From positions 1 through 41,839 of the forward strand of contig JAFKGN010000173.1 of the NCBI GenBank assembly GCA_017307205.1: 41,839 nt of DNA. Direction: 5' to 3'. A model generated the notes under the pieces. It made no database searches and had not been told where the DNA came from. It saw only the letters and a list, made by a program, of their open reading frames with translations. Shown one piece after another: positions 27,518 to 36,104 of this stretch (its first letter is position 1; every line of letters begins with the position of its first letter). This DNA is from Caulobacterales bacterium. GTDB taxonomy: Bacteria; Pseudomonadota; Alphaproteobacteria; Caulobacterales; Caulobacteraceae. Both the position numbers and the translations under genes were made by a program.

Positions 27518-28057
27518 ATGAGGAAGCTTGACCAGTTTCTCCGCCGGTTCGGTCGCGCCCGCGATGGCGCGACGGCGGTGGAGTTCGCCCTGATCGCCAT
27601 TCCCTTCGCGACCCTGCTGTTCGCGTTCATCGAGCTCGGCCTCGTCTTCCTGGTGCAGACCACTCTCGACAACGCCACCGAGGACGCGGCGCGGCAGATC
27701 CGCACGGGCGAGATGCAGGTGGCGAAGGGCGATGCGACGAGCTTCAAGACCGCCGTCTGCGACGAGGTGAGCTGGTTCGGCGCGGGCTGCAGCGGCAACC
27801 TCAAGGTCGACGTGCGGGTGTTCACCAGCTTCACGAACCAGACCCCGACCAATCTGGTCAAGAACGGCAGCTTCGACGACAGCAGCGTGGAGTTCACCCC
27901 GGGCTGCGGCGGCGACATCGTCCTCGTCCGCACCTTCTATCAGTGGCCGCTGCTGACGCCGCTGCTGAGCTCGGCCCTGGTCAATCTGTCGGGCAACAAG
28001 CGCCTGATCAGCTCGACCGTCACCTTCCGCAACGAGCCGTTCACCCAATGCTCCTGA
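27518..28057 (+). CDS. TadE-like minor pilin
   Basis: A 179-residue TadE-family protein. A basic N-terminus (RKLDQFLRRFGRARDG) is followed by TAVEFALIAIPFATLLFAFI, a pseudopilin-like G/T-A-V-E-F helix with the conserved Glu. An extracellular/periplasmic domain with several cysteines (CDEVSWFGAGC, PGCGGD, terminal C) follows. Such proteins are processed by the prepilin peptidase and act as minor pilins. ATG 27518 lies 64 bases after the preceding gene, and the end overlaps the next gene by 10 bases. Confidence 0.9.
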   Translation: MRKLDQFLRRFGRARDGATAVEFALIAIPFATLLFAFIELGLVFLVQTTLDNATEDAARQIRTGEMQVAKGDATSFKTAVCDEVSWFGAGCSGNLKVDVRVFTSFTNQTPTNLVKNGSFDDSSVEFTPGCGGDIVLVRTFYQWPLLTPLLSSALVNLSGNKRLISSTVTFRNEPFTQCS

Positions 28058-28581
28058 GCGTCCGGAAAAGGTTCTGGCGCGATCAGCGCGGCGTGTCGGC
28101 GATCGAGTTCGCCTTCATCGCGCCGATCATGATCGCCTTCTACTTCGGCGTCGGCGAATTGACGCAGACGATGATGGCCGACCGCCGGGCCAGCCACGTC
28201 GCTTCGGCGGTGGGCGACCTGGTGACCCAGTCCAGCCAGCTGACCAACGCCGAGATCAGCGACATCTTCGCGATCGCCAAGACGATCATGTCGCCCTTCC
28301 CGGCCGACTCGCTCGGCGTGCGGGTGATCAGCGTTTCGGTGGACTCCAAGGGCGCCGCCACCGTGGACTGGTGCGAGGCCAGCAGCATGACCGACCTCGC
28401 GGACGGCTCCAGCTACACCCTGCCTTCCGGCCTGGTGCCCAACGGCCAGAGCATCGTGGTGGCGGAGTCGAAGTACGTCTACACCTCGCCGTTCGCGAAG
28501 ATCTTCCCCAACGGCATCACATTCAACGACAAGCTCTATCTGAAGCCGCGTCGTTCGACGAAGGTGATGCGGACCACCTAG
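28048..28581 (+). CDS. Second TadE/TadG-like minor pilin
   Basis: A 177-residue paralogue of the previous protein. It has WRDQRGVSAIEFAFIAPIMI (pseudopilin-type helix with Glu after the G-V-S-A-I core) and then a 130-residue soluble domain. It is too short for TadG with its von Willebrand-like domain. ATG 28048 overlaps the upstream stop by 10 bases, implying coupling. The stop overlaps the 3' end of convergent pabC by four bases. Confidence 0.88.
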   Translation: MLLSVRKRFWRDQRGVSAIEFAFIAPIMIAFYFGVGELTQTMMADRRASHVASAVGDLVTQSSQLTNAEISDIFAIAKTIMSPFPADSLGVRVISVSVDSKGAATVDWCEASSMTDLADGSSYTLPSGLVPNGQSIVVAESKYVYTSPFAKIFPNGITFNDKLYLKPRRSTKVMRTT

Positions 28582-29342
28582 AGCCGCGCGGCGAGGCGCT
28601 CGGTCAGGGCGTGCGGCGCCAGGCTCCGGCCATCCAGAGCCGAGACCGGACGCAGGCCGATCAGGCTGTTGCTGACCATGACCGCGTCCGCCGAGGCCAG
28701 GACCTCGGCCCCTGCCCTCACTTCCACCACCTCGACACCCTGGGCCGCCGCCGCCGCGATGACGCGCGCCCGGATCACGCCGGCGAGCACGCCGCAGTCG
28801 AGAGCGGGGGTGAACAGCCGTCCCCCATCGATCCAGAACAGGTTCCCCGCGGCGGCGCAGGCGACCTCGCCCCGGGTGTTCAGCATCACCGCCTCGTCGG
28901 CCCCCGCCGCCCGCGCCTCGGCGCGCGCCAGCACGTTGTCGAGATAGGCCAGGGTCTTCAGTCGCGAGGCGGGCGAGCCGTCGTTGCGGCGCACCGTCGA
29001 GGTCGCCAGGGTCAGGGCGCCCGCCGCCACCGGGGCGGGGAAGGCCTTGGCGGCGATACGCAGCGCCGGCTCGGCCGGACGGTCCAGGCCGCGACCGCCG
29101 CTGCCGGCCGTAACGTTGAGCCGCAGGGCGAGGCGTCCGGGCTGATCAACGAGCGCCGCCGTCGCGGCGGCCTGCATCGCTTGGGGATCGGGCGCGGGAA
29201 GACCGAGCGTCGCGCAGCCGGCGGTCAGGCGGGCGAGGTGCTCCGGCCAGAAGGCGATACGGCCGTCCTCGACCAGCAGGGTTTCGAACAGGCCGTCGCC
29301 GAGGGTGAAGCCGCGGTCGTCGAGCGGGACGAGGTCGGTCAT
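28578..29342 (-). CDS. pabC: Aminodeoxychorismate lyase-type class IV aminotransferase
   Basis: A 254-residue PLP enzyme of fold type IV. It shows the N-terminal DRGFTLGDGLFETLLVEDGR, the PLP lysine in SRLKTLAYLDNVLARAEA, EAVMLNTRGEVACAAAGNLF and the C-terminal GVIRARVIAAAAAQGVEV. Branched-chain aminotransferases share this fold, but coupling to pabB (ATGA overlap, start 29342) makes 4-amino-4-deoxychorismate lyase, the pyruvate-releasing step to p-aminobenzoate for folate, the best call. Confidence 0.88.
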   Translation of the reverse strand: MTDLVPLDDRGFTLGDGLFETLLVEDGRIAFWPEHLARLTAGCATLGLPAPDPQAMQAAATAALVDQPGRLALRLNVTAGSGGRGLDRPAEPALRIAAKAFPAPVAAGALTLATSTVRRNDGSPASRLKTLAYLDNVLARAEARAAGADEAVMLNTRGEVACAAAGNLFWIDGGRLFTPALDCGVLAGVIRARVIAAAAAQGVEVVEVRAGAEVLASADAVMVSNSLIGLRPVSALDGRSLAPHALTERLAARL

Positions 29343-30670
29343 CGAAGGGCTCCCTGCAGGGCGGCGATCTTGGCTTCGGTCTCCAGCCGCTCGGCGACCG
29401 GGTCGCTATCTGCGACGATGCCGGCCCCGGCGCGGGCCTCAAAGGCCCAGCCGCCTTCCGACTGCTCGAACGCGAGGGTGCGGATCAGCACGCTGGAATC
29501 GAAGGCGCCGTCGAAGCCGGCCCAGAACAGCGCCCCGCAATAGGGGCCACGCGGCGGCTCGAGGGCGGCGATCAGCTTCATCGCCTGCACCTTGGGCGCG
29601 CCGGTGATCGAGCCGGGCGGGAAGGCCCGGGCCAGGAGGTCGAGCGACGAAGCGCCGGGCGCGAGGCGGCCGGTCACCGTCGAGACCAGGTGATGCACAT
29701 TGGCGAAGGTCTCGACCTCGAACAGCTGCGGCGCGGCGACCGAGCCGGGCGACGACACCCGGGAGAGGTCGTTGCGCATCAGGTCGACGATCATCAGGTT
29801 CTCGGCGCGATCCTTCGGGCTGGCCGCCAGCCAGGCCCGTTCGGCGGCGTCCTCTGCGGGGGTGGCGCCGCGCCGGCGGGTGCCCTTGATCGGGCGAGTC
29901 TCGAGATCGCCGCCGACGTCGGCGCTGACGAAGCGCTCCGGCGAGTTGGAGACCAGGGCGCGGCCTTCGAGGCGCAGATAGGCGGCGAAGGGCGCGGGGC
30001 TCTCGGCGATCAGCCTTTGCAACACATCGATGGGACGCGCGCCGTTGGCCAGGCGGCCGGCCCAGCGGCGGGCGATATTAGCCTGGAAGAGTTCGCCGTC
30101 CCGGATGCGCGCCACCACCTCGGCCACCGCCGCCTCGTAGGAGGCCGGCGCATCGAGGCTCTCAAAGCCGGTCGACAAGGCGCCGGCCAGCCGCTCGGGC
30201 GCCGGCGCGTCGAGCCAGGCGGCGGCCTGGGCGGCGCGAGCTTCCGCCGCCGCGACATCGGCCCCGCGACCAAGGGCGACGACCTCGCGGCGGTCGTGGT
30301 CGAAGGCCAGGAGGGACGGGTAGCGGCCGACCGCGAGATCCGGCCAGCCGGTGCGGGCCAGGGTCAAGCCTTCGGCGCGGGCGCCGAGTTCGTAGGCGGC
30401 GAGACCCGCGAGCCCGCCCTGGAACGGCGGACCGTCCGCCAGCGACGGTGCGGCTTCGCCCGCCAGATCGCGCAGGGCAGTGAAGGCGTCAGTCTCGGCG
30501 TCGGGCGCGACGACGAGGGTCGCCTCGGGCGCGCGCAGCACATAGGACCATCGGCCGCGCGGGCCGCCGCCGCCCGAGACCAGGGCCATCGCCCAGGGCT
30601 CGTCCGCGAAGGGCGCCAGGGCCGCCGCCGGCTCGCGCCAGGGCAGGGTCAGGCGGGCGACGATCTGCAT
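29339..30670 (-). CDS. pabB: Aminodeoxychorismate synthase component I
   Basis: A 443-residue chorismate-using enzyme. The N-terminal half is the less conserved anthranilate-synthase-I-like part. The C-terminal catalytic half has YEAAVAEVVARIRDGELFQA, the PIKGTRRRG motif (the PIKGT lysine marks aminodeoxychorismate synthase rather than anthranilate synthase), AENLMIVDLMRNDLSRV and the FPPGSITGAPKVQAM signature. It makes 4-amino-4-deoxychorismate with a PabA glutaminase that is not in this window. ATG 30670 lies 5 bases after the amn stop. Confidence 0.94.
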   Translation of the reverse strand: MQIVARLTLPWREPAAALAPFADEPWAMALVSGGGGPRGRWSYVLRAPEATLVVAPDAETDAFTALRDLAGEAAPSLADGPPFQGGLAGLAAYELGARAEGLTLARTGWPDLAVGRYPSLLAFDHDRREVVALGRGADVAAAEARAAQAAAWLDAPAPERLAGALSTGFESLDAPASYEAAVAEVVARIRDGELFQANIARRWAGRLANGARPIDVLQRLIAESPAPFAAYLRLEGRALVSNSPERFVSADVGGDLETRPIKGTRRRGATPAEDAAERAWLAASPKDRAENLMIVDLMRNDLSRVSSPGSVAAPQLFEVETFANVHHLVSTVTGRLAPGASSLDLLARAFPPGSITGAPKVQAMKLIAALEPPRGPYCGALFWAGFDGAFDSSVLIRTLAFEQSEGGWAFEARAGAGIVADSDPVAERLETEAKIAALQGALR

Positions 30671-30675
30671 CAGAG

Positions 30676-32130
30676 TTACCGGAACGGCGGCTCGTCGAAG
30701 GCCCGCAGCTTGCGCGAGTGCAGCTGGGCGCCCTCCTGCCGCAGCAGGTCGACGGCCGCGAGGCCGATCTGCAGGTGCTGGTTGATCGCCCGCTCATAGA
30801 AGGCGTTGGCCTGGCCCGGCAGCTTCAGCTCACCGTGCAGCGGCTTGTCGGAGACGCAGAGCAGCGTCCCGTACGGCACCCGGAAGCGATAGCCCTGGGC
30901 GGCGATGGTGGCGCTTTCCATGTCGATGGCCACGGCCCGGCTCTGGTTGAAGCGCAGGGCCGAGAGGGTGTGGCGCAGCTCCCAGTTGCGGTCGTCAGTC
31001 GTGACCACGGTGCCGGTGCGCAGGCGCCGTTTCAGCGCCTCGCCGGTGTCGCCGCTGACCAGCTTGGCCGCATCGTAGAGCGCGCGCTGCACCTCGGCGA
31101 TCGAGGGGATGGGGATTTCCGGCGGCAGCACTGCGTCGAGCACGTGGTCGTCGCGCAGGTAGGCGTGGGCCAGGACGTAGTCGCCGATGGTCTGGGTGTC
31201 GCGCAGACCGCCGCAGTGGCCGATCATCAGCCAGGCCTGCGGGCGCAGCACCGCCAGGTGATCGCAGATGGTCTTGGCGTTGGACGGGCCGACGCCGATG
31301 TTGACCAGGGTGACGCCCCGGCCACCGGGAGCCATCAGGTGGTAGGCCGGCATCTGGTGCTTGCGCCAGGCGCCTGCGGCGACGGTGAGCTCCGGCTCCT
31401 CGGTCTCGGCGGTGACGATCACGTTCCCGGCGCAGGACAGGGCCTGATAGGGGCTTTCTGGCTTCTTCAGCTCGGCGCAGGCCCAGGCCACGAACTCGTC
31501 GACGTAGCGGTGGTAGTTGGTGAACAGGATGTACTGCTGGGTGTGCTCCGCCGGGGCGCCCGTGTAGTGCTTCAGCCGCGCCAGGGAGAAGTCAGTGCGC
31601 AGGCCGTCGAACAGGCTGAGCGGGCGGCTCTCCTCAAGGGCGGCGTCCCACAGGCCGTCGGCCACTTCATCACCGATGAAGGCCAGTTCGGTGGCCGGGA
31701 AGTAGCGGGCCAGATCCTCCGAGCGCACGTCGGCCTGATTGAGGTCGATCGAGGCGTCCAGCACATAGGCGAACGGGATCTCCTGCGTCGAACGGCCGAC
31801 CTCGACCTCGACCCCGTAGTCGGCGAACAGCAGGGTCAGCTGCTCGATCAGGAAGTCGCGATACAACTCAGGCCGGGTGACGGTTGTGGCGTAGGCGCCC
31901 GAGCGGCTGAGGCGCGCATAGGCGCGAGCCAGTTTCGGCGAACGGCCGGTCGGGGCGTAGGTGAGGCGAAGCTCGGGATAGGCGAAGGCGCCTTCAAGGC
32001 GCGTCTCGACGGCCGGATGCTCGCCGGTCTCCAGATAGGTCTTCAGGGCGGAGCGCAGGGCCTCGACGGCCTGCTGGTAGTGTTCGGTCAGCTGGTCGAC
32101 GACCGCTGCGGCTTTCTCTTCGTTTGTCAT
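30676..32130 (-). CDS. amn: AMP nucleosidase
   Basis: A 484-residue enzyme, the same length as E. coli Amn. The N-terminal domain (about 1-180) is the AMN-specific part. The C-terminal part is a phosphorylase/nucleosidase fold with LMIGHCGGLRDTQTIGDYVLA, NIGVGPSNAKTICDHLA and the AVAIDMESATIAAQGYRFRV substrate-binding block. It hydrolyses AMP to adenine and ribose 5-phosphate and so tunes adenylate pools. ATG 32130; the stop is 5 bases before pabB, giving an apparent amn-pabB-pabC unit. Confidence 0.95.
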   Translation of the reverse strand: MTNEEKAAAVVDQLTEHYQQAVEALRSALKTYLETGEHPAVETRLEGAFAYPELRLTYAPTGRSPKLARAYARLSRSGAYATTVTRPELYRDFLIEQLTLLFADYGVEVEVGRSTQEIPFAYVLDASIDLNQADVRSEDLARYFPATELAFIGDEVADGLWDAALEESRPLSLFDGLRTDFSLARLKHYTGAPAEHTQQYILFTNYHRYVDEFVAWACAELKKPESPYQALSCAGNVIVTAETEEPELTVAAGAWRKHQMPAYHLMAPGGRGVTLVNIGVGPSNAKTICDHLAVLRPQAWLMIGHCGGLRDTQTIGDYVLAHAYLRDDHVLDAVLPPEIPIPSIAEVQRALYDAAKLVSGDTGEALKRRLRTGTVVTTDDRNWELRHTLSALRFNQSRAVAIDMESATIAAQGYRFRVPYGTLLCVSDKPLHGELKLPGQANAFYERAINQHLQIGLAAVDLLRQEGAQLHSRKLRAFDEPPFR

Positions 32131-32249
32131 GGGACCTTATAGCTCAGCCATGCCCAGGGTTGCGAGCGGCGGGGTCATACAGCAGACCTGCATCGAGAAT
32201 TCCGCGCCCATGGCCTTGCGGCGCCGGGGCCAAACAGGGTCAATTGTAA

Positions 32250-32270
32250 CCCCGACGGTGTTGGTCGGGG
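32250..32270 (+). promoter_or_regulatory. Hairpin overlapping the ribosome binding site of the symporter gene
   Basis: CCCCGAC (32250-32256) pairs with GTCGGGG (32264-32270) around a 7-nt loop. The 3' arm is the first part of the GGGGGGAG ribosome binding site ahead of ATG 32284. It could mask the site and lower translation. The fold is seen in sequence; the effect is inferred. Confidence 0.4.
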
Positions 32271-32283
32271 GGAGAAACTGTCC

Positions 32284-33531
32284 ATGAACCGCCTGTTCGC
32301 CTACTTCATTGTCGGCGCCATGCTGCTCGGCGTCGTCGTAGGCTGGATCTGCAACGCGACGTTGACGCCCGACCAGATCACCTCGGTGGCGGGCGGCCTG
32401 GGAATCCTCACCGACCTGTTCCTGCGGCTGATCAAGATGATCATCGCGCCACTGGTGTTCGCCACCCTGGTCTCGGGCATCGCCCACATGGAGGACGCCG
32501 CCCAGATCGGCCGCGTGGGCGTCAAGACCATGGGCTGGTTCATCTGCGCCTCGCTGGTGTCGCTGACCATCGGCCTGATCATGGTCCACATCATCCAGCC
32601 GGGCGTCGGCATGAACCTGGCGATCCCGGCGGGCGACGCCGCCGCGACGGTCGACACCGCCAAGTTCACGCTGAAGGAGTTCGTCACCCACCTGGTGCCG
32701 ACCTCGATCATCGACGCGATGGCCAGGAACGAGATCATCCAGATCGTGGTGTTCTCGGTGCTGGTCGGCACCGCCGTCTCGGCCGTCGACGACCGCGCGC
32801 CGCAGGTGCTGCAGCTGGTCGAGCAGATCACCGCCATCATGCTGAAGGTGACCGGCTATGTGATGAAGCTGGCCCCGATCGCCATCTTCGCCGCCCTCGC
32901 CTCGACGGTGGCGACGCAAGGCGTCGGCGTGCTGCTGACCTATGCGAAATTCGTCGGCGGCTTCTATCTGTCGATGGGCATCCTGTGGGCGGTGCTGATC
33001 GCCGCCTGCGCGGTGTTCGTCGGGGCCCGGGCCCTGAAGCTGATCGGGGTGATCCGCACCCCGGCCCTGCTGGCCTTCTCGACCGCCAGCTCGGAAGCCG
33101 CCTATCCGCGCACCCTGGAAGTGTTGCAGAAGTTCGGGGTTTCCCGCCGCATCGTCAGCTTCGTGCTGCCGCTGGGCTACTCGTTCAATCTGGACGGGTC
33201 GATGATGTACTGCACCTTCGCGACCCTGTTCATCGCCCAGGTCTACGGCATCGAGCTTTCGATCGGCCAGCAGATCACCATGCTGTTGCTGCTGATGGTC
33301 ACGTCGAAGGGCATGGCCGGCGTGCCGCGCGCCAGCCTCGTGGTGATCAGCGCCACCCTCTCCTACTTCAAGCTGCCCGAAGCCGGCCTGCTGCTGGTGC
33401 TGGCGGTCGATCACCTGCTCGACATGGGCCGCTCGGCGACCAACGTGGTCGGCAACTCGGTCGCCTCGGTGGTGGTGGCCAAGTGGGAGAAGCAGCTGGG
33501 GCCGGAAGAGGAAGAGACCGTCACCGCCTGA
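32284..33531 (+). CDS. Dicarboxylate/amino acid:cation symporter (DctA/GltP family)
   Basis: A 415-residue SDF-family secondary transporter with about eight membrane segments and two re-entrant loops. Family marks are the loop 1 sequence FSTASSEAAYPRTLEVLQKF, then LPLGYSFNLDGSMMYCTFAT (TM7 NLDG motif), VTSKGMAGVPRA (loop 2) and DMGRSATNVVGNSVASVVVA in TM8 with the D-R-TN substrate residues. It couples uptake of C4-dicarboxylates or acidic amino acids to Na+ or H+; the Arg in TM8 fits an acidic substrate. ATG 32284 has a GGGGGGAG site partly inside a hairpin. A GC hairpin without a T-run (33533-33550) follows the stop. Confidence 0.92.
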   Translation: MNRLFAYFIVGAMLLGVVVGWICNATLTPDQITSVAGGLGILTDLFLRLIKMIIAPLVFATLVSGIAHMEDAAQIGRVGVKTMGWFICASLVSLTIGLIMVHIIQPGVGMNLAIPAGDAAATVDTAKFTLKEFVTHLVPTSIIDAMARNEIIQIVVFSVLVGTAVSAVDDRAPQVLQLVEQITAIMLKVTGYVMKLAPIAIFAALASTVATQGVGVLLTYAKFVGGFYLSMGILWAVLIAACAVFVGARALKLIGVIRTPALLAFSTASSEAAYPRTLEVLQKFGVSRRIVSFVLPLGYSFNLDGSMMYCTFATLFIAQVYGIELSIGQQITMLLLLMVTSKGMAGVPRASLVVISATLSYFKLPEAGLLLVLAVDHLLDMGRSATNVVGNSVASVVVAKWEKQLGPEEEETVTA

Positions 33532-33557
33532 GGGCGCGCGGGCGCGCGCCATCCGGG

Positions 33558-34451
33558 TCAATCCCAGCCGTGGGTGTAGTTTCGGGGCGGCAGGTCCGGC
33601 CGTCGCCGGTTCGGCGGCAGCTCGCCGGGCAGGCCGACGGGATAGCCCGGGAGGGCGTCGGGGTCCGGAGGCGGGGTGTAGGGCGGCGGTTCCTTCCTTT
33701 CCCCCTGGATGGGGGAAAGGGCAGGGATTGGGGGTGGAAGCGGTTCCACTTTCGGTGACCTAACAGGGTTTGGCGTGAGAGATGGGCTGCGCGGCTTCTC
33801 CATGAGCGCCCCCTCTGGAAGCGGCGCCACCCCCACCCTTGATCCCTCCCCCATCCAGGGGGAGGGAGACTTAACCGAGGCCCGCGACAGCCCCAGCTCC
33901 CGGCAGATCTGCGCGATCACCTCGTTGATCGGGCGCGCCAGGATGTCGCCGAGGTCGTCCGCATCCTTCAGCCGCTCGGTGGCCTCTCGGACGCAGCGCT
34001 CGTGGGCTTCGCCGCCCACGGCGTCCTTGTGAATTTCGCGGATGATGCCGGTGATCGCCGAGCCGATCTCGGCCTTGCGGGCGGTCAGGCGCGGGTCTTC
34101 CTGGTCCTCGGGGACGGAAGCCTTGGCCGCATCTTCGGCGGCGATCCGCGCCAGATGGACTTCGCCGTCCTCGATCCGTCCGACGCCACGCAGCTTGTCG
34201 ATCACCACGGTCTGCAGGGCGAAGGTCAGGCGGATGGCGCGGGAGACGCGGCTGAAGGCCAGGGCGACGGCGGCCGGATCGACCGGCGCGGCGTCAGGTT
34301 CGGGGGTTTCGACCACCTGATCGCGGAGACGTCCGGCGATCTCCATCCCCATCTCCGCCAGAACCGACAGCTCAGCGAGCTGCTGCTCCAGCAGCGGCCG
34401 CGCGAAGTCGGCGGCGGGCGTGTCGTCAGGGCTGATGGGCGGCTCAGTCAC
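33558..34451 (-). CDS. Hypothetical protein carrying an in-frame palindromic repeat element
   Basis: A 297-residue protein from GTG 34451, unassigned. Residues 1 to about 195 are helical and charged, with no signal peptide: LLEQQLAELSVLAEMGMEIA, SRAIRLTFALQTVVIDKLRG, and an Asp/Glu-rich middle ending EVIAQICRELGLSRASV. Residues about 195-254 are encoded by the palindromic element at 33692-33869 (PSPWMGEG and LSPIQGE are its two arms in translation). The last 43 residues are Pro-rich and end NYTHGWD. The frame is open to 34583, so ATG 34577 or 34583 is possible, but those overlap upstream sequence with poorer coding character. The intact frame and charged core suggest a real gene. Confidence 0.6.
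   Translation of the reverse strand: MTEPPISPDDTPAADFARPLLEQQLAELSVLAEMGMEIAGRLRDQVVETPEPDAAPVDPAAVALAFSRVSRAIRLTFALQTVVIDKLRGVGRIEDGEVHLARIAAEDAAKASVPEDQEDPRLTARKAEIGSAITGIIREIHKDAVGGEAHERCVREATERLKDADDLGDILARPINEVIAQICRELGLSRASVKSPSPWMGEGSRVGVAPLPEGALMEKPRSPSLTPNPVRSPKVEPLPPPIPALSPIQGERKEPPPYTPPPDPDALPGYPVGLPGELPPNRRRPDLPPRNYTHGWD
33692..33869. repeat. Palindromic repeat element inside a coding sequence
   Basis: About 178 bp with two imperfect inverted arms of roughly 55 bp (33692-33748 and 33811-33868) around a 60-bp centre. The arm cores are CCCCCTGGATGGGGGA and TCCCCCATCCAGGGGG. It has the build of a dispersed palindromic element (compare 37949-38117) but lies within a reading frame without stops. 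Confidence 0.8.
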
Positions 34452-34592
34452 CCATCCAGTGAAGCAGGCAGGGGCGTCAGATGCGGACGTGCGGGAAACT
34501 TTCGATGTGCGTGCAGTGCTCGCACCGCCAAGCGACGGCGTAACGCTTTGAACATCGCCTCCTCTTAGGCTGCGCATGACCATGGAGGGCTT

Positions 34593-35090
34593 ATGGGTAA
34601 AGCCACGGCACGTATTTGCTCAGTTGCGCTCGTGCTGGCCGGGCTTGCAACAGCCGCCATTAGTCAAACGATTGGACCAGAGCCCCCAAACTGGAAATCA
34701 ATGGAGACTTGGCGGTTCTGCGACTGCGTCCTCAGTCCAGGTGAAGCTCGGAAGCTCCAGCTACGCCAAGAAGCCATCAACTCTGACTTACAGCGCAGGA
34801 TAGAAGCAGGCGCCAATCCACGCGAAGATGCCAAGAGAGCTGTGAGCCTAGGCCAATTCGGCCTGATCCGAACGGGCTTTCTAAGGGCAGGGCAACCAGC
34901 CGGCGCCGAATGCAAGACGGGCCGACCGCCGGAGTCATTGGCGGCCTTCGCCTACGGTGACGAAATCACGCCAGAGATCGCCAAAATCACGCGCTACGCA
35001 TGGGCGTACAATCGCACGGTCATCACAGACTCACGCTTTCCTTATCGTGCCGTCTGCCACATTCTGCCGCCGCTGAAAACTTCCCGCTAG
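34593..35090 (+). CDS. Orphan exported protein, unknown function
   Basis: A 165-residue protein with a signal peptide (ARICSVALVLAGLATAAISQ), not matching a family I know. The mature part has several cysteines (FCDCVLSPG, AECKTG, AVCHILPP), which suggests disulfides in the periplasm. ATG 34593 has a good GGAGGG site at 34584-34589. Its base composition is visibly less GC-rich than its neighbours and its codon use is less biased, so it may be a recent arrival. It starts divergently from the hypothetical gene and is followed by 249 bp without a gene. Confidence 0.7.
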   Translation: MGKATARICSVALVLAGLATAAISQTIGPEPPNWKSMETWRFCDCVLSPGEARKLQLRQEAINSDLQRRIEAGANPREDAKRAVSLGQFGLIRTGFLRAGQPAGAECKTGRPPESLAAFAYGDEITPEIAKITRYAWAYNRTVITDSRFPYRAVCHILPPLKTSR

Positions 35091-35339
35091 TTTGAACGGC
35101 GTTCGTTAGCTTCGCCTAAGGCTAGCGGTGTCGAGTATCTACGGGGGCGCTGGCAGTGAACTATGGCTGGCCGCAGCGCGTGAAATCCCCGCCCTTCGAG
35201 GCTCGCTCCGCTCGCACCTCAGGGTGAGGATTTCAATTGATGCGCTGAACTAAGCAGCCACCCTAATTCTGAGGCGCTGCTACGCGGACTGGAAGCCTGT
35301 CTTGATCGACGCCGCCTGCGGCGTCGAAGGGGAAGCCCC
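35091..35339. other. Intergenic region with two hairpins
   Basis: No gene seen. It contains the repeat at 35182-35234. A perfect 9-bp inverted repeat CGACGCCGC/GCGGCGTCG (35307-35315/35318-35326) lies 14 bases beyond the SDR stop. It has no U-tract, but could act as a weak terminator for the minus-strand nrdB-SDR unit. Confidence 0.5.
35182..35234. repeat. Short palindromic intergenic repeat
   Basis: GAAATCC (35182-35188) and GGATTTC (35228-35234) bound a 53-bp element with CCCTTCGAGGCTCGCTCCG and CTCGCACCTCAGGGTGAG in between. It resembles the CTTCGAG...CTCAGG-type repeats scattered in Caulobacterales genomes; family membership is from memory. Confidence 0.55.
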
Positions 35340-36101
35340 CTACCCCCGCCCGAAGAACGGCATCTTGGCGGTCATCACCGTGACGAACGGCATGTTGGCG
35401 TCGGGGGTGCGGCTGGCCATGAAGACGATGGTGTCGGCGACGTTGGCGACGTCCATGGTCGGCTCGACCTTGGTCGTGCCGTCGGGCTGAAGGACGCCCT
35501 TGGCCATGCGGGCGGTCATGTCGGTGCCGGCGTTGCCGATGTCGATCTGGCCGCAGGTGATGTCGAAGGTGCGGCCGTCGAGGTTGAGGCTGCGGGTCAG
35601 GCCGGTGATGGCGTGCTTGGTGGAGGTGTAGGCCGCCGAGTTCGGGCGCGGCACATGGGCCGAGATCGAGCCGTTGTTGATGATGCGGCCGCCTTGGGGC
35701 GATTGCGCCTTGAACTGGCGGACGGCGGCCTGGGCGCAGAGGAAGCTGGCGGTGAGGTTGATATCGACCACCGCCTGCCAGGTGGCGAAATCGAGATCCT
35801 CGAAGGCCACCGGCGGGGCGCCGCGCCCGGCGTTGTTGAACAACAGGTCTAGGCGGCCGAACTGCTCGACCACCGCCGCGAACAGGCGGGCGACCTCATC
35901 CGGCTTGGTGATGTCGGCGGCGACGGCGGCCACCGTCTCGCCCGGCTTGGCCAGGGCGACGGTCTCTTCCAGGGCGTCGAGCCGGCGGCCGGTGACGACG
36001 ACCGACCAGCCGGCGGCGGCCAGGGCCAGGGCGGAGGCCCGGCCGATGCCGGAGCCGCCGCCCGTGACGATGGCGACCTTTGGAGCGACCTTGGACGACA
36101 A
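35340..36101 (-). CDS. Short-chain dehydrogenase/reductase
   Basis: A 253-residue classical SDR. It has the NAD(P)-binding [19 protein letters not shown] (TGxxxGxG), NNAGRG, the catalytic Ser in [12 protein letters not shown] and the YxxxK motif in [11 protein letters not shown]. The basic residue after strand 2 ([10 protein letters not shown]) favours NADP(H). Substrate unknown. The start is TTG at 36101, only 3 bases after the nrdB stop, with GGAG inside the end of nrdB, so it should be co-transcribed and coupled with nrdB. Confidence 0.9.
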   Translation of the reverse strand: MSSKVAPKVAIVTGGGSGIGRASALALAAAGWSVVVTGRRLDALEETVALAKPGETVAAVAADITKPDEVARLFAAVVEQFGRLDLLFNNAGRGAPPVAFEDLDFATWQAVVDINLTASFLCAQAAVRQFKAQSPQGGRIINNGSISAHVPRPNSAAYTSTKHAITGLTRSLNLDGRTFDITCGQIDIGNAGTDMTARMAKGVLQPDGTTKVEPTMDVANVADTIVFMASRTPDANMPFVTVMTAKMPFFGRG

Positions 36102-36104
36102 GGC

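Noticed and set aside
33533..33550. GC-only hairpin after the symporter gene as a terminator
   Set aside because: An alternating G/C run can pair in many registers and no T-run follows; evidence insufficient.
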